DNA of 64,000 nucleotides from CAZAAW01 sp964483325 (GTDB lineage Bacteria > Pseudomonadota > Alphaproteobacteria > Rhizobiales > Kaistiaceae). The DNA lies in NCBI GenBank assembly GCA_964483325.1, contig CAZAAW010000005.1:62001-126000 (forward strand), read 5' to 3'. Shown here one piece after another: positions 45,422 through 54,405 of the stretch. The notes under the pieces are model-generated. The model made no database searches. It was not told the DNA's origin and was given only the letters and a program-made list of their open reading frames with translations. How positions within the stretch are numbered: position 1 is the first letter of the stretch; each line of letters starts with the position of its first letter. The translations under genes and the position numbers were made by a program.

Positions 45422-47119
45422 ATGCTATCGAGATCAAGCGGCAGGGCCGCCGCCGGGCTGGCGCTGTTGGCCGGAACTGTTCTTTCGGCGAGCGGTGCCT
45501 TTGCGGCGGACGTCACCTATGAGCGGCTTGTCCATCCGGAGGACGGCAACTGGCTAAGCAACAACCGCACCTATGATGCGCACCGCTATTCGCCGCTGAA
45601 CGAGATCACCACCGAGAACGTCGCGGGCCTGAAGATGGCCTTCGCGGTGCCGCTCACGCCGCATATGCCGGCCGGCCTCGGCGGCGGCATGCACGGCACG
45701 GCGCTGGTCGATGACGGCATCATGTACATGGTCGACGGCGCCGGCGTCGTCTATCGCATCGACGTCAGCGGCGGCCATCGCGGCTACATCAACTGGATCA
45801 TGGATCCGGAGACGGACGCCGAGGTCGGCGGCATCGTCAATAATCGCGGCGTCGCCCTGCTCGGCGACAAGGTCTACTCGGTCACCCGCGACGGTTACCT
45901 GACCGCCACCGATGCCGCCACCGGCGAGCAGCTCTGGCAGGTCGCCACGCAGCAGGACCCGGACGAATACTTCACGATGGCGCCGCTTGCCATCGACGGC
46001 AAGATCGTCCTCGGCCCGGCCGGCGACGCGCCGATGCGCGGCCGCCTCGAGGCGCGCAGCGCCGAGGACGGCTCGGCCCTGTGGACCTTCTGGGCCATTC
46101 CCGGCCCGGGCGAGCCCGGCCACGAGACCTGGCCGCAGGACAGCGACGTCTGGCAGAGCGGCGCCTCGTCGTTCTGGGTGACGGGCTCCTACGATCCGGA
46201 CCTCAACCTGCTCTATTACGGTGTTTCCAACCCGACGCCCTTCGGCGATCCGAAGCTGCGCCCGGGCGACAACCTCTACAGCTCCAGCACCGTCGCCCTC
46301 GACGGCAATACCGGCGCTGTGAAGTGGTACTTCCAGTACACGCCGAACGAGCAGTGGGACTATGACGAGATCGGCACCCAGCTGCTCTACCAGGTCAATG
46401 GCGAGCGCCGTCTGAGCCATTTCGGCCGCAACGGCTTCTACTATACGCTCGACGCCACCAACGGCCAGTTCATCAAGGCGACGCAGTATGTCGACAAGGT
46501 CAACTGGACGGCCGGCATCGATCCGAAGACCGGCAAGCCGGTCGAGTACGATCCGGACCTCGCGGCCGGCGGCATCCAGAAATACGCCATCGCTCCGTAT
46601 GGCGGCGACAATGCCGCGACGGAGATCTGCCCGAACATCCAGGGCGGCAACAACCACTGGCCGACCGCCTATAGCGACCGCACCCACCTCGCCTACGGCG
46701 CCGCCATCGAAGGCTGCAACGCCGGCCAGAGCCTCGGCGACAAGCAGAGCGGCTCGGTGCTGTCGTTCGACGCCGACGGCAACATCGTCAAGCAGGTGCG
46801 GACGGCCTATGCGCCCTATGGCGGCGCGCTGACCACCGCCGGCGGCCTGGTGTTCTCCTCGACCGTCGACGGCGAGTTCTTCGCCATGAATGACGAGACG
46901 CTCGACACGCTGTGGAGCATCAATCTCGGCTCGCAGATCGAGGCGCCGCCGGTCACCTATTCGGTGGGCGGCAAGCAGTATATCGCCCTGCCGGTGTCGG
47001 GCAGCGGCATCAGCGCGCTCCTCGGCGGCGGCGGTTACCTGACCCGCGGCGACGATCCGAACGCGGCCTCGGTGGCGAACCAGCAGCGTACCTGGACGCT
47101 GTATTTCTTCGCCCTGTAG
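45422..47119 (+). CDS. PQQ-dependent alcohol dehydrogenase, DYD type (second copy)
   Basis: A 565-residue periplasmic quinoprotein, clearly homologous to but well diverged from the gene at 42333-44072. Signal peptide with cleavage near AFAA. WIMDPE, HFGRNGFYYTLDATNGQF and TAGIDPKTGKPVEYD are shared. The active-site segment QWDYDEIG again has Asp-Tyr-Asp, pointing to lanthanide dependence, and again there is no Cys-Cys pair. The start MLSRSSGRAAAG is chosen because GGGAGAGA lies upstream. Genes for a pentapeptide protein and a cytochrome c follow on the same strand; the cytochrome is a likely electron acceptor. Confidence 0.9.
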   Translation: MLSRSSGRAAAGLALLAGTVLSASGAFAADVTYERLVHPEDGNWLSNNRTYDAHRYSPLNEITTENVAGLKMAFAVPLTPHMPAGLGGGMHGTALVDDGIMYMVDGAGVVYRIDVSGGHRGYINWIMDPETDAEVGGIVNNRGVALLGDKVYSVTRDGYLTATDAATGEQLWQVATQQDPDEYFTMAPLAIDGKIVLGPAGDAPMRGRLEARSAEDGSALWTFWAIPGPGEPGHETWPQDSDVWQSGASSFWVTGSYDPDLNLLYYGVSNPTPFGDPKLRPGDNLYSSSTVALDGNTGAVKWYFQYTPNEQWDYDEIGTQLLYQVNGERRLSHFGRNGFYYTLDATNGQFIKATQYVDKVNWTAGIDPKTGKPVEYDPDLAAGGIQKYAIAPYGGDNAATEICPNIQGGNNHWPTAYSDRTHLAYGAAIEGCNAGQSLGDKQSGSVLSFDADGNIVKQVRTAYAPYGGALTTAGGLVFSSTVDGEFFAMNDETLDTLWSINLGSQIEAPPVTYSVGGKQYIALPVSGSGISALLGGGGYLTRGDDPNAASVANQQRTWTLYFFAL

Positions 47120-47189
47120 CGAACATGGCTGGCGCGGCCTCTGCCGCCGCGCCAGCCCATCTCCCGATGCTGGTCCGAAGATAGAGTTC

Positions 47190-48701
47190 ATGCGTCCTGG
47201 TGCTTGTCGGGCAGTCGTCCGGGGGGGCGTCTTCGTCCTTTTCCTTGCCGGCGGGCCGTTGTCGTCCCTGGCACCGACGGCTTTCGCCGCCGACAGCGCC
47301 GCGCCGCCGACAATCCGCGATCTCGTCATCGGCGCGCCGGTGGCTGCGCAGCCGGCCAATTTCCAGGAATTCGCCTGCGGCACCAATGGCGGCCCGCCGT
47401 CGCTGCGCGTCGACGGCTTCGCCGATTTCGCCAGGTGCCCGTCCGACGCCAATGGCCTCCACGAAGTCCAGTTCCGCTACGACGACGAGCCCTATTACCG
47501 GGCCCTGGCGGCGCGCGACGCGCTGCGCGCCAGCGTCCTGGAAGGCATGCGGCTCGGCAATTTCCAGATCGTCGGCTCCGCCCTGTTTGACGATGCCGGC
47601 ATCCTGCGCGGCATCCGCGCCGTCACCGACAATCGCGTACCCAACCCCACACGCCGCGAGGCCTTCGGCATGGCCGAGTTCGTGCGCGCCCTCTACGGCG
47701 CCTCCGGCTGGCAATGCACCGACCTGCCGCCGGCGGAAGGCGAGACGCCGCTCGGCAACCGGCTGGTCAAGGAGGACTGCCGCAAGCTGTCCGACGACGG
47801 CATGGTGCTGACGACGCAGGCGCGCCTGCTGCATCGCGAGGGCCAGACGCTGGTCGATCCCGCCAATGGCCAGCTCCGCCCCGGTCTCTTCGAAAGCACC
47901 GGGCGCCTCGAGATCTATCAGGCCGATGCCGACGGCAACCCGGTCTACGGCACGCCCGGCACGGCGCCGCAGCCGATCGCCGCCGCGGTGGTACCGGCGC
48001 CGGCCGATCCGGCGGAAGCCTTCCTTGCCGGCGTCAGCCGCGATTGCCCCGGCTGCGACCTCGCCGGCGCCAATCTCAAGCGCCGCGACCTTGCCGGCGC
48101 CGATCTCACCGGCGCCGACCTGACCGGCGCGGTGCTGCATCGCGCCAGGCTGGCCGGGGCGAAGCTCGACGGCGCCAGGCTCGGCGGCGCCGACCTCAAT
48201 GTCGCCGACCTGAAGCGCGCCAGCCTGACCGGCGCCGACCTCTCCAACGCGCTGCTCTACCAGGCCGACGCCGCCGGCGCCGATCTCACCGGCGCCATCC
48301 TCGACAATGCGGTGATCGAGCGGGCGCGGCTGACCAGCGGCAAGCTCGGCGGCGTGCATGCGGCCGGGATATACGGCCCGGCCGCCAACCTTGCCGGCGC
48401 CGACCTCACAAGTGCGACGCTGACCGGGGCAGTGCTCTTCGACGGCGACCTGCAGCGCGCGGTTCTTGTCGGCGCCGACCTGACGGACGCCTCGTTCTAC
48501 AGGGCGCGGCTGCGCTCGGCGGACCTTGCCGGCGTCCGCGCCGCCAATGCCGATTTCCTGCAGGCCGATCTGTCGGATGCCAGTCTCACCGGCGCCGATC
48601 TCTCCGGCGCACGCCTGTTGCGCGCCCGGGTGAGCGGCGCCAATCTCGCCGAAGCCAATACCAGCGGCGCGGTCCTCCCGGACGGAAAGGCCGTGCCGTG
48701 A
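47190..48701 (+). CDS. Secreted pentapeptide-repeat protein
   Basis: A 503-residue exported protein (signal peptide, cleavage near AFAA). The first 240 mature residues are a non-repeat domain with cysteines (FACGT, ARCPS, WQCTD, EDCRK). The C-terminal half (about 290-495) is a long run of A(D/N)LxxA pentapeptides, which folds as a right-handed square helix. An extracytoplasmic location is unusual for this repeat class. It lies 70 bases after the second PQQ dehydrogenase and 85 bases before a cytochrome c gene. Role unknown; a periplasmic scaffold is one possibility. Confidence 0.85.
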   Translation: MRPGACRAVVRGGVFVLFLAGGPLSSLAPTAFAADSAAPPTIRDLVIGAPVAAQPANFQEFACGTNGGPPSLRVDGFADFARCPSDANGLHEVQFRYDDEPYYRALAARDALRASVLEGMRLGNFQIVGSALFDDAGILRGIRAVTDNRVPNPTRREAFGMAEFVRALYGASGWQCTDLPPAEGETPLGNRLVKEDCRKLSDDGMVLTTQARLLHREGQTLVDPANGQLRPGLFESTGRLEIYQADADGNPVYGTPGTAPQPIAAAVVPAPADPAEAFLAGVSRDCPGCDLAGANLKRRDLAGADLTGADLTGAVLHRARLAGAKLDGARLGGADLNVADLKRASLTGADLSNALLYQADAAGADLTGAILDNAVIERARLTSGKLGGVHAAGIYGPAANLAGADLTSATLTGAVLFDGDLQRAVLVGADLTDASFYRARLRSADLAGVRAANADFLQADLSDASLTGADLSGARLLRARVSGANLAEANTSGAVLPDGKAVP

Positions 48702-48786
48702 GCATGCTGCAGCCTCCAGTCCCGGGCTCCGGCCACCGCCGCGCTGCGGCTGTCTCCTGCATCTCAAGAACGGGAAAAGAAGCCCC

Positions 48787-49374
48787 ATGACATCCATCCG
48801 CTCCACCGTCGCGCTCGCCGTCACGGTCATCGCGCTCGTCTTCGGCGGCGCCGGGGTCTCGACCGCCATGATGTTCGGCCATAATGGCGGCGCCGAGCCG
48901 GCCAAGCCGGCTGCCGCCGAAGCACCGGCAGCCGGCGGCGAGGTCGACCAGGCCCGCCTCGAAGCCGGCCTTGCCGCCTACAAGGCGGCCGGCTGCCGCG
49001 GCTGCCACGGCTGGGCCTCGAACGGCGAGCGCGAGGGACCCAACCCGCAGGGCCCGTCGCTGCGCGCCACAAGTCTCGACCTGGAGGCGATCCGCGAGAC
49101 GATCGCCTGCGGCCGGCCGGGAACGCCGATGCCGTATTTCTCCAAGGACGCCTGGAAGCGCGGCAGCACCGACTGCTACGGCGCCACGGCCGCCGATCTC
49201 GGCGACCAGATGCCGACCAAGGCCAATACGCGGCTGACGGCGCAGAAGGTCGACGACCTCGCCTATTACATCGCCAACTACGTCAAGGGGAAAGGCGACA
49301 TCACGCTGGAGGAGTGCGAGTTCTTCTTCGGCAAGGGCGACAGCCACTGCACGCCCTACGCCGCCTCCAACTGA
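48787..49374 (+). CDS. Periplasmic or membrane-anchored cytochrome c
   Basis: A 195-residue protein with an N-terminal hydrophobic helix (signal or anchor, residues 5-28), an Ala/Pro-rich linker and one class I c-type haem domain. The haem site is CRGCH, and the axial Met is in GTPMPYF. Extra cysteines (IACGR, TDCYG, EECEFF, SHCTP) suggest disulphides. Placed after a PQQ dehydrogenase, it is the likely electron acceptor for it. Fourteen bases separate it from the next gene. Confidence 0.88.
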   Translation: MTSIRSTVALAVTVIALVFGGAGVSTAMMFGHNGGAEPAKPAAAEAPAAGGEVDQARLEAGLAAYKAAGCRGCHGWASNGEREGPNPQGPSLRATSLDLEAIRETIACGRPGTPMPYFSKDAWKRGSTDCYGATAADLGDQMPTKANTRLTAQKVDDLAYYIANYVKGKGDITLEECEFFFGKGDSHCTPYAASN

Positions 49375-49388
49375 AGCGGGGCCGTCGC

Positions 49389-49889
49389 ATGCGCGCCTTG
49401 AACTACGCCCTGGCGGTGCTGCTGGCCGGCGCCGTGCCGGCCGCGGCGCAGGATGCGGCGGCGGTCAGCGGGCCGGCCGAGGTCGTCGATTCTGACGCCC
49501 TCCATGTCGGCGACAAGAGCGTCATGCTGTGGGGCATCGAGTCGATGGAGCGGGGGCAGACCTGCAGCATCAAGCGCGAGCCGTGGCAATGCTATGCCGC
49601 GGCCGTCCGCGCCCTTGAGACGCTTGCCGGGGCCGGCGAGGTCACCTGCCAGATCAAGGGCGAGCCCGATCCCTATGGTCGGCTGCTCGGCGTCTGCGAG
49701 ACCGCCGGCGCTGACATCAACGAGGCGCTGGTGCGCCAGGGTTTCGCCCTCACCAAGCGCGACGAGACGGAGGACTATGTCGCCGCCGAGGAGGCCGCCA
49801 AGGCCGAGCATCTCGGCCTGTGGCAGGGCGAGTTCATCCTTCCGTCGGCCTATCGCCGCTCGCATGCCATCCGCGTCGACCGCCCCTGA
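49389..49889 (+). CDS. Secreted nuclease-fold (SNase-like) protein
   Basis: A 166-residue exported protein (signal peptide, cleavage near AAAQ) with an OB-fold of the staphylococcal nuclease type: VDSDALHVGDKSVMLWGIES, CYAAAVRALETLAG, DPYGRLLGVCETAGADINEALVRQGFALT and EEAAKAEHLGLW. Cysteines at three points may stabilise it. Some catalytic Arg/Asp positions are not obvious, so nuclease activity is not certain. It is co-oriented and closely spaced with the cytochrome gene. Confidence 0.82.
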   Translation: MRALNYALAVLLAGAVPAAAQDAAAVSGPAEVVDSDALHVGDKSVMLWGIESMERGQTCSIKREPWQCYAAAVRALETLAGAGEVTCQIKGEPDPYGRLLGVCETAGADINEALVRQGFALTKRDETEDYVAAEEAAKAEHLGLWQGEFILPSAYRRSHAIRVDRP

Positions 49890-49918
49890 GGCGGCGAGCG
49901 GGCCGGGCGGCCAGGGGA

Positions 49919-50482
49919 TCAGCCGCGTTGCGCTTCGCGGATCTGCCTGGCGCGGGTCCGCAGGGCCTTGCTGTCGCTTTGTTCGAAGGCCTTGAGGACC
50001 TCTTCCAGGCGCGGCCGCAACGCCGGGTCCCGCTCGGCGAACCTGGCGAGCGAGGTGGCCGCCCAAGCCTTCACGAACAGCTTCGGATGCCCGACATCGC
50101 GCAGCAGCACCGCGACGGCACGGGCCTGCTGCTGCGGCGACCAGGCGAAGAGCGGCAGCGCCCGGACAACCTGCAGGCGCATCTCCCAGCTGTCGCTGTC
50201 CGCCGCCGGGCCGAGGAAGACGCCCTTGTGCGGCTCGACGAGACCGGGCTGCTCATGGGCGAGCTTTTCCAGCGTGTCGACGGCGCGCAGGGCCACCAGC
50301 CAGTCGGGATCGTTCGCCAGCCCGGCCAGCGCGGCGATGCCTTGGGGATTGCCGCGCGCCTCGCGCAGCACCGTCGCGGCCTCGGCGAGGGACCGCCGGT
50401 CACCGCCGCTGAGCAGCCGCCGGAAACGGTCCGCGATGGCCGCCTGATTCTGCACCTGCGCCGCGACCTGCTTGTCGCTCAT
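49919..50482 (-). CDS. HEAT-repeat-like helical protein
   Basis: A 187-residue cytoplasmic protein made of helical pairs resembling HEAT repeats (IAALAGLANDPDWLVALRAVDTLEKLA, WEMRLQVVRALPLFAWSP, HPKLFVKAWAATSLARFAERDPALRPRLEEVL). No enzyme motif is present. It is likely a protein-binding adaptor. Convergent with the nuclease-like gene; the partner is unknown. Confidence 0.75.
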   Translation of the reverse strand: MSDKQVAAQVQNQAAIADRFRRLLSGGDRRSLAEAATVLREARGNPQGIAALAGLANDPDWLVALRAVDTLEKLAHEQPGLVEPHKGVFLGPAADSDSWEMRLQVVRALPLFAWSPQQQARAVAVLLRDVGHPKLFVKAWAATSLARFAERDPALRPRLEEVLKAFEQSDSKALRTRARQIREAQRG

Positions 50483-50679
50483 GACAGTTCCGTCGACCCG
50501 GTCACGGCAACAGACGTCCGGCAGGTGACCACCGCCACCGGGGATTCGTGCTTCATGGCGCTCCGCCGGTCAATCGCCATCCACGCGGCCGGCGGCGAGG
50601 GGAGATCATGCCCGTTTCTTTCGTCTATGAAATACTGGTGGCCGGCAAGCTTCGCCGGGGCGCGGCAATCGGAGGCTTG

Positions 50680-50985
50680 ATGATCCGCCTGATGACTCTT
50701 GCCCTGCTGGCGCTGACGTCAGCCGCCGCTGCGCAGGATGCGGCCGAGACGCGCGGGCATCTCTTCGCCCAGGTCCATTGCGCCCGCTGCCATGCCATCG
50801 AGCGTTTCGGCGACAGTCCCAATGCCGAGGCGCCGCCCTTCCGCGACCTGCACAAGCGCTATCCGATCGACGATCTCGCCGAGGCGCTGGCCGAGGGCAT
50901 CGTCACGTCGCATCCGCAGATGCCGGAATTCGTCCTGGCGCCCGGCGAGATCGACGACCTCCTGACCTACATCAAGGCCCTCTGA
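50680..50985 (+). CDS. Small periplasmic cytochrome c
   Basis: A 101-residue protein with signal peptide (cleavage near AAAQ) and a mature domain of about 80 residues. The haem site is CARCH, and the sixth ligand Met is probably in HPQMPEF. GGAGG precedes the ATG. It is a short class I cytochrome, like those that receive electrons from periplasmic dehydrogenases. Confidence 0.88.
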   Translation: MIRLMTLALLALTSAAAAQDAAETRGHLFAQVHCARCHAIERFGDSPNAEAPPFRDLHKRYPIDDLAEALAEGIVTSHPQMPEFVLAPGEIDDLLTYIKAL

Positions 50986-51142
50986 GCCGGCGCCGCACCG
51001 CCGGCCGGCATTCCACGACGCTGCGACGCAAAGGCACGGGGCGGGTGCGGCCGGCCCGCCGCGCGCACCTTTTTGCCGGTTTTTCGCCGCAGCGCAGCAC
51101 ACAAGCACAGCGTCACGACCGCCGTCGCGGCGACGCTCCGTC

Positions 51143-51178
51143 TTGACTTTCGCATTTTGTCGATCACAAACTGTGATC
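51143..51178 (+). promoter_or_regulatory. Operator for the GntR regulator before the ThDP/ABC operon
   Basis: GATCACA-AAC-TGTGATC (51162-51178) is a perfect 7+3+7 inverted repeat about 95 bases before the first gene. A TTGACT box (51143-51148) lies just upstream, so a bound repressor would cover the -10 region. The same palindrome, with one more base per arm, lies at 58174-58192 beside the gntR gene. Confidence 0.82.
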
Positions 51179-51272
51179 ACAGTATGCATGCGGAACCGGT
51201 CCGTTTTGTGACGCCTCGCGAAGGCGCGACGACAAGCCCGCAGCCTCACGCAAGGACCTGGAACCGGCCGGA

Positions 51273-51776
51273 ATGGATGTAGCTGCCGCCATACGGGATC
51301 AGCTGAAGGATGCCGGCGTGACGCTGGCGGCGACCCTTCCCGACGACTGGGTCGCCCCGCTGATCGCCCATATCGATGCCGATCCCGCCATCCGCCATGT
51401 GCCCGTCGCGCGCGAGGCGGAGGCCGTCGCCGTGGCGAGCGGCGCCTTCTTCGGCGGCGTGCGGTCCGTCGCCATCATCGGCGCCACGGGGCTTCTGACC
51501 TGCACGGGCGAACTGGCGACGCTGAACCTGCGCCATCAGATCCCGCTTTTCATGATCGTCAGCCGGCGCGGCTCGATCGACGATCACCGCGTCTATCAGG
51601 AAGTCCAGGGGCGGCGCACCAAGGCGGTGCTCGACGCCTACGACTTTCCCCATATCGAACTCGACGATCCGCAGGATCTGGCGCAGATTCCCGATGCCTA
51701 CGAGGCCTCGCGGCTCCAGAAGCGGCCTTTCGTGGTCTTTCTGACCCGCCGCCTGGTGAAGGGAGGCGCGCAGTGA
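51273..51776 (+). CDS. ThDP-dependent decarboxylase, alpha-type subunit (sulfopyruvate-decarboxylase-like)
   Basis: A 167-residue N-terminal (Pyr) half of a thiamine-diphosphate enzyme. The activating glutamate is in HVPVAREAEAVAVASGAFFGG, and GLLTCTGELATLNLRHQIPLFMIVS is the conserved core. The closest general type is the sulfopyruvate/phosphonopyruvate decarboxylase family, in which the two halves are separate chains. It overlaps the beta subunit gene by four bases (GTGA). Substrate cannot be named; a 2-oxo acid from the pathway is expected. It is first in an operon with an ABC importer. Confidence 0.88.
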   Translation: MDVAAAIRDQLKDAGVTLAATLPDDWVAPLIAHIDADPAIRHVPVAREAEAVAVASGAFFGGVRSVAIIGATGLLTCTGELATLNLRHQIPLFMIVSRRGSIDDHRVYQEVQGRRTKAVLDAYDFPHIELDDPQDLAQIPDAYEASRLQKRPFVVFLTRRLVKGGAQ

Positions 51777-52375
51777 AGGCGAGCGACGCGATGCAGGTGC
51801 TGGCCGGCCGGCGCGGCGACGCCATCGTCGTCTGCGCTCTCGGCATGGCCGCCAATGAATGGTGGGGCGTCACGCGCAGCGAGGACAGCTTCTACATGCA
51901 CGGCGCCATGGGCTTCGGCGCCAGCTTCGCGCTCGGCCTCGCCCTGTCGCTGCCGCAGACGCCGGTCTGGGTGCTCAACTCCGACGGCTCGCTGTGCATG
52001 AATCTCGGCTGCCTGCTCACCGAGGCACAGCAGGCGCCGAAGAACCTGCGCCATTTCGTGCTCGACAATGGCGTCTACCAGACGGTCGGCGCCGTGCCGA
52101 TGGTCAACCAGCGCCGCTCCGACTATGCCGCCATCGCCCTCGGCGCCGGCTTCCGCGCCGCGCGGACCCTGACGACGCTGGAGGAGCTGGAGCGCGACCT
52201 GCCGGCGATCGTCGCCGAGGACGGGCCGTCGCTGACGGTGCTGTCGATCGACGTCGAGACCAGCTTCCTCGGGACGCCGCCGATGACCTATGAGGGGCCG
52301 GAAATGAAGTATCGCTTCGGCCGTGCGCTGGAGCGCCAGCTCGGCGTTACAGTGTTCGGGCCGCAGGGCTACTAG
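51773..52375 (+). CDS. ThDP-dependent decarboxylase, beta-type subunit
   Basis: A 200-residue C-terminal (PP) half of the same enzyme. The ThDP/Mg site is SDGSLCMNLGCL (the GDG...N motif with Ser for the first Gly), preceded by HGAMGFGASFALGLAL. The C-terminal part matches the family length. Coupled to the alpha subunit by overlap. The Ser in place of the first Gly of GDG is seen in other members of this decarboxylase group and does not by itself mean loss of cofactor. Confidence 0.88.
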   Translation: MKASDAMQVLAGRRGDAIVVCALGMAANEWWGVTRSEDSFYMHGAMGFGASFALGLALSLPQTPVWVLNSDGSLCMNLGCLLTEAQQAPKNLRHFVLDNGVYQTVGAVPMVNQRRSDYAAIALGAGFRAARTLTTLEELERDLPAIVAEDGPSLTVLSIDVETSFLGTPPMTYEGPEMKYRFGRALERQLGVTVFGPQGY

Positions 52376-52510
52376 GAAACCTTCGCGCCGGCACCGGCTG
52401 CGGGGGCGGCCGGTGCAACGGCCGCCATCCATTTTCCGGCGTGCGCCAGGGGAGCCGCCGGGAAAAGGCCGCAGCAAACGGCCGCAGCAACCCCGCTGGG
52501 AGGTACTGGA

Positions 52511-53503
52511 ATGACTGGCAGATCAATGCGCACTGCGTTCGCTGGGCTTGCACTGCTTCTCGGTGCGGCCGTGGCGGCGGCGCCGGCCATGGCGCAGGAC
52601 AAGCAGGACATCACCATCCGCTTCACCTGGAAGCTGAAGGGTGAATACGCGCCGCTCTTCGTGGCGCTCGACAAGGGCTATTATGCCGAGGAAGGCCTCA
52701 ACGTCACGCTGGCCGAAGGCTCGGGTGCCCAGACGGTCATGACGCTCCTGGCCGCCGGCGAGGAGAAGGTCGGCTACGGCCCGGCCGTCGCTGCCGCGCA
52801 GGCGGTGTCGAGCGGCCTGCCGGTGCAGGTCGTGTCGCTCTACCAGACCCGCGCCCCGATGGGCGTCATCTCCTTCCCCGACAATCCGGTGACCAAGCCG
52901 TCCGACCTGGAAGGCAAGCGCATCGGCATCTCCGTCGGCGAAACCTTCACCGACATGCTGCGCCCCTTCGCCGAGATCAACGGCGTCGACATCAACAAGA
53001 TCGTCCAGATCCAGATGGACAATTCGGCGCGCACGACGCAGTTCCTGACCCATGGCGTCGACGTCATGTCGGTCTATCTGAGCAATGAGCTGCCGGTCCT
53101 AGAGAACCGCACCGGCACCACCTTCACCGTCATGCCGGTCGCCGATTACGGCCTGCACCTCCTCGGTGCGTCGCTAATCGTCGGCAAGGAATGGGCCGCC
53201 GCCAATCCGGACACGGTCCGCGCCCTGATCCGCGCTACCAATCGCGGCTATGCCGACGCCATGGCCAATCCCGAGGAAGCGGCCGAGATCATGGGCAAGC
53301 ACATGAGCGTGCCGGAGGAGCCGAGCGTCCTTCTCGCCCAGGTCAAGGCGACGATGGAATCGACCAACGCGCCTGAGGGCAAGCCGATCGGCTACCAGGA
53401 GGAAGCGGACTGGACCGCCAATCTCGACCTTCTCGCCCGCACCGGCGCGATCAAGCAGGTCGGCGCCGCGTCCGACTACTACACCAACGACTATCTCCAG
53501 TAG
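52511..53503 (+). CDS. ABC importer periplasmic binding protein (NMT1/THI5-like)
   Basis: A 330-residue solute-binding protein with signal peptide (cleavage near AMAQ). RFTWKLKGEYAPLFVALDKGYYAEEGLNVTLAEGSGAQTVM is the NMT1/THI5-like opening; this family binds pyrimidine-like, nitrate or sulphonate-type ligands. Later blocks (SDLEGKRIGISVG, FAEINGVDINKI) fit. Together with the permease and ATPase downstream it imports the probable pathway substrate. Confidence 0.9.
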   Translation: MTGRSMRTAFAGLALLLGAAVAAAPAMAQDKQDITIRFTWKLKGEYAPLFVALDKGYYAEEGLNVTLAEGSGAQTVMTLLAAGEEKVGYGPAVAAAQAVSSGLPVQVVSLYQTRAPMGVISFPDNPVTKPSDLEGKRIGISVGETFTDMLRPFAEINGVDINKIVQIQMDNSARTTQFLTHGVDVMSVYLSNELPVLENRTGTTFTVMPVADYGLHLLGASLIVGKEWAAANPDTVRALIRATNRGYADAMANPEEAAEIMGKHMSVPEEPSVLLAQVKATMESTNAPEGKPIGYQEEADWTANLDLLARTGAIKQVGAASDYYTNDYLQ

Positions 53504-53563
53504 GCTCTGGGGAACGCCGGCGGCCGCTCTCCGGGCGGCCGCTGTCTTATCGGGGAGATCGAT

Positions 53564-54385
53564 ATGACGATAGCGGCCGAGAACAACAGGCGAGAGAGCA
53601 AGGCGCTGGCCAGCATAGCCGGCTGGGTCAACCGCAATGGCCCGGTCCTGGCCATCGTCGTGCTGATCATCCTCGCCTGGGAAGGCGCGGTGCATTACTT
53701 CAAGGTGGCGCCTTTCGTGCTGCCGGCGCCGTCGGTGATCCTCGGCAAGATCGTCAGCAGCTATCAGCTGCTGTTCACCAATGCGCTGGTGACGCTGCAG
53801 GAAGTGCTGCTCGGCTTCGGCATGTCGGTCGTCATCGGCATCCCGCTCGCCATCCTCATCGTCTATTCGCGCATCTTCGAGCGGGTCGCCTTCCCGCTGA
53901 TGGTGTCGCTGCAGACGATTCCGAAGGTGGCGCTGGCGCCGATCCTCGTCATGTGGCTCGGCTACGGCATCATGCCGAAGGTGATGGTCGCCTTCCTGAT
54001 CTCGTTCTTCCCGATCGTCATCAGCGCCGTCATCGGCATGCGCTCGGCGGAGAAGGAGATGATCTACCTGGTGCGCTCGATGGGCGCCGGCGAGCTGACC
54101 ACCTTCATCAAGATCCGCCTGCCCAAGGCGCTGCCCAACACCTTCGGCGGCCTCAAGATCGGCATCGGCCAGGCGGTCGTCGGCGCCACGGTGGGTGAGT
54201 TCATCGCCGCCGAGAAGGGCCTCGGCTACCTGCAGCTGATCGCCCAGGTGCGCATCGACACGCCGCTCCTGTTCGCCGCCGTGGTCGTCCTGTCGCTGAT
54301 GGGCGTGCTGCTCTTCCAGGTCGTCGCCCTGGTCGAGCGGGTCGCCATTCCGTGGAACCGGACGCGCACCGAGATGACCGAGTAG
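53564..54385 (+). CDS. ABC importer permease (TauC/SsuC type)
   Basis: A 273-residue inner-membrane permease with six predicted helices (first about 30-50). The cytoplasmic coupling motif MRSAEKEMIYLVRSMGAGELTTFIKIRLPKALP is the EAA loop. It is the TauC/SsuC/ThiX class that pairs with NMT1-type binding proteins. Confidence 0.93.
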   Translation: MTIAAENNRRESKALASIAGWVNRNGPVLAIVVLIILAWEGAVHYFKVAPFVLPAPSVILGKIVSSYQLLFTNALVTLQEVLLGFGMSVVIGIPLAILIVYSRIFERVAFPLMVSLQTIPKVALAPILVMWLGYGIMPKVMVAFLISFFPIVISAVIGMRSAEKEMIYLVRSMGAGELTTFIKIRLPKALPNTFGGLKIGIGQAVVGATVGEFIAAEKGLGYLQLIAQVRIDTPLLFAAVVVLSLMGVLLFQVVALVERVAIPWNRTRTEMTE

Positions 54386-54405
54386 CGAGACGACAGGGAA
54401 GCGCG

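Noticed and set aside
48060..48680. Short repeated GCCGGCGCCGACCT-like units resembling a DNA repeat array
   Set aside because: They are the codons of the pentapeptide repeats in a coding gene, not a CRISPR or satellite; spacing is 15 bases and the frame is kept.
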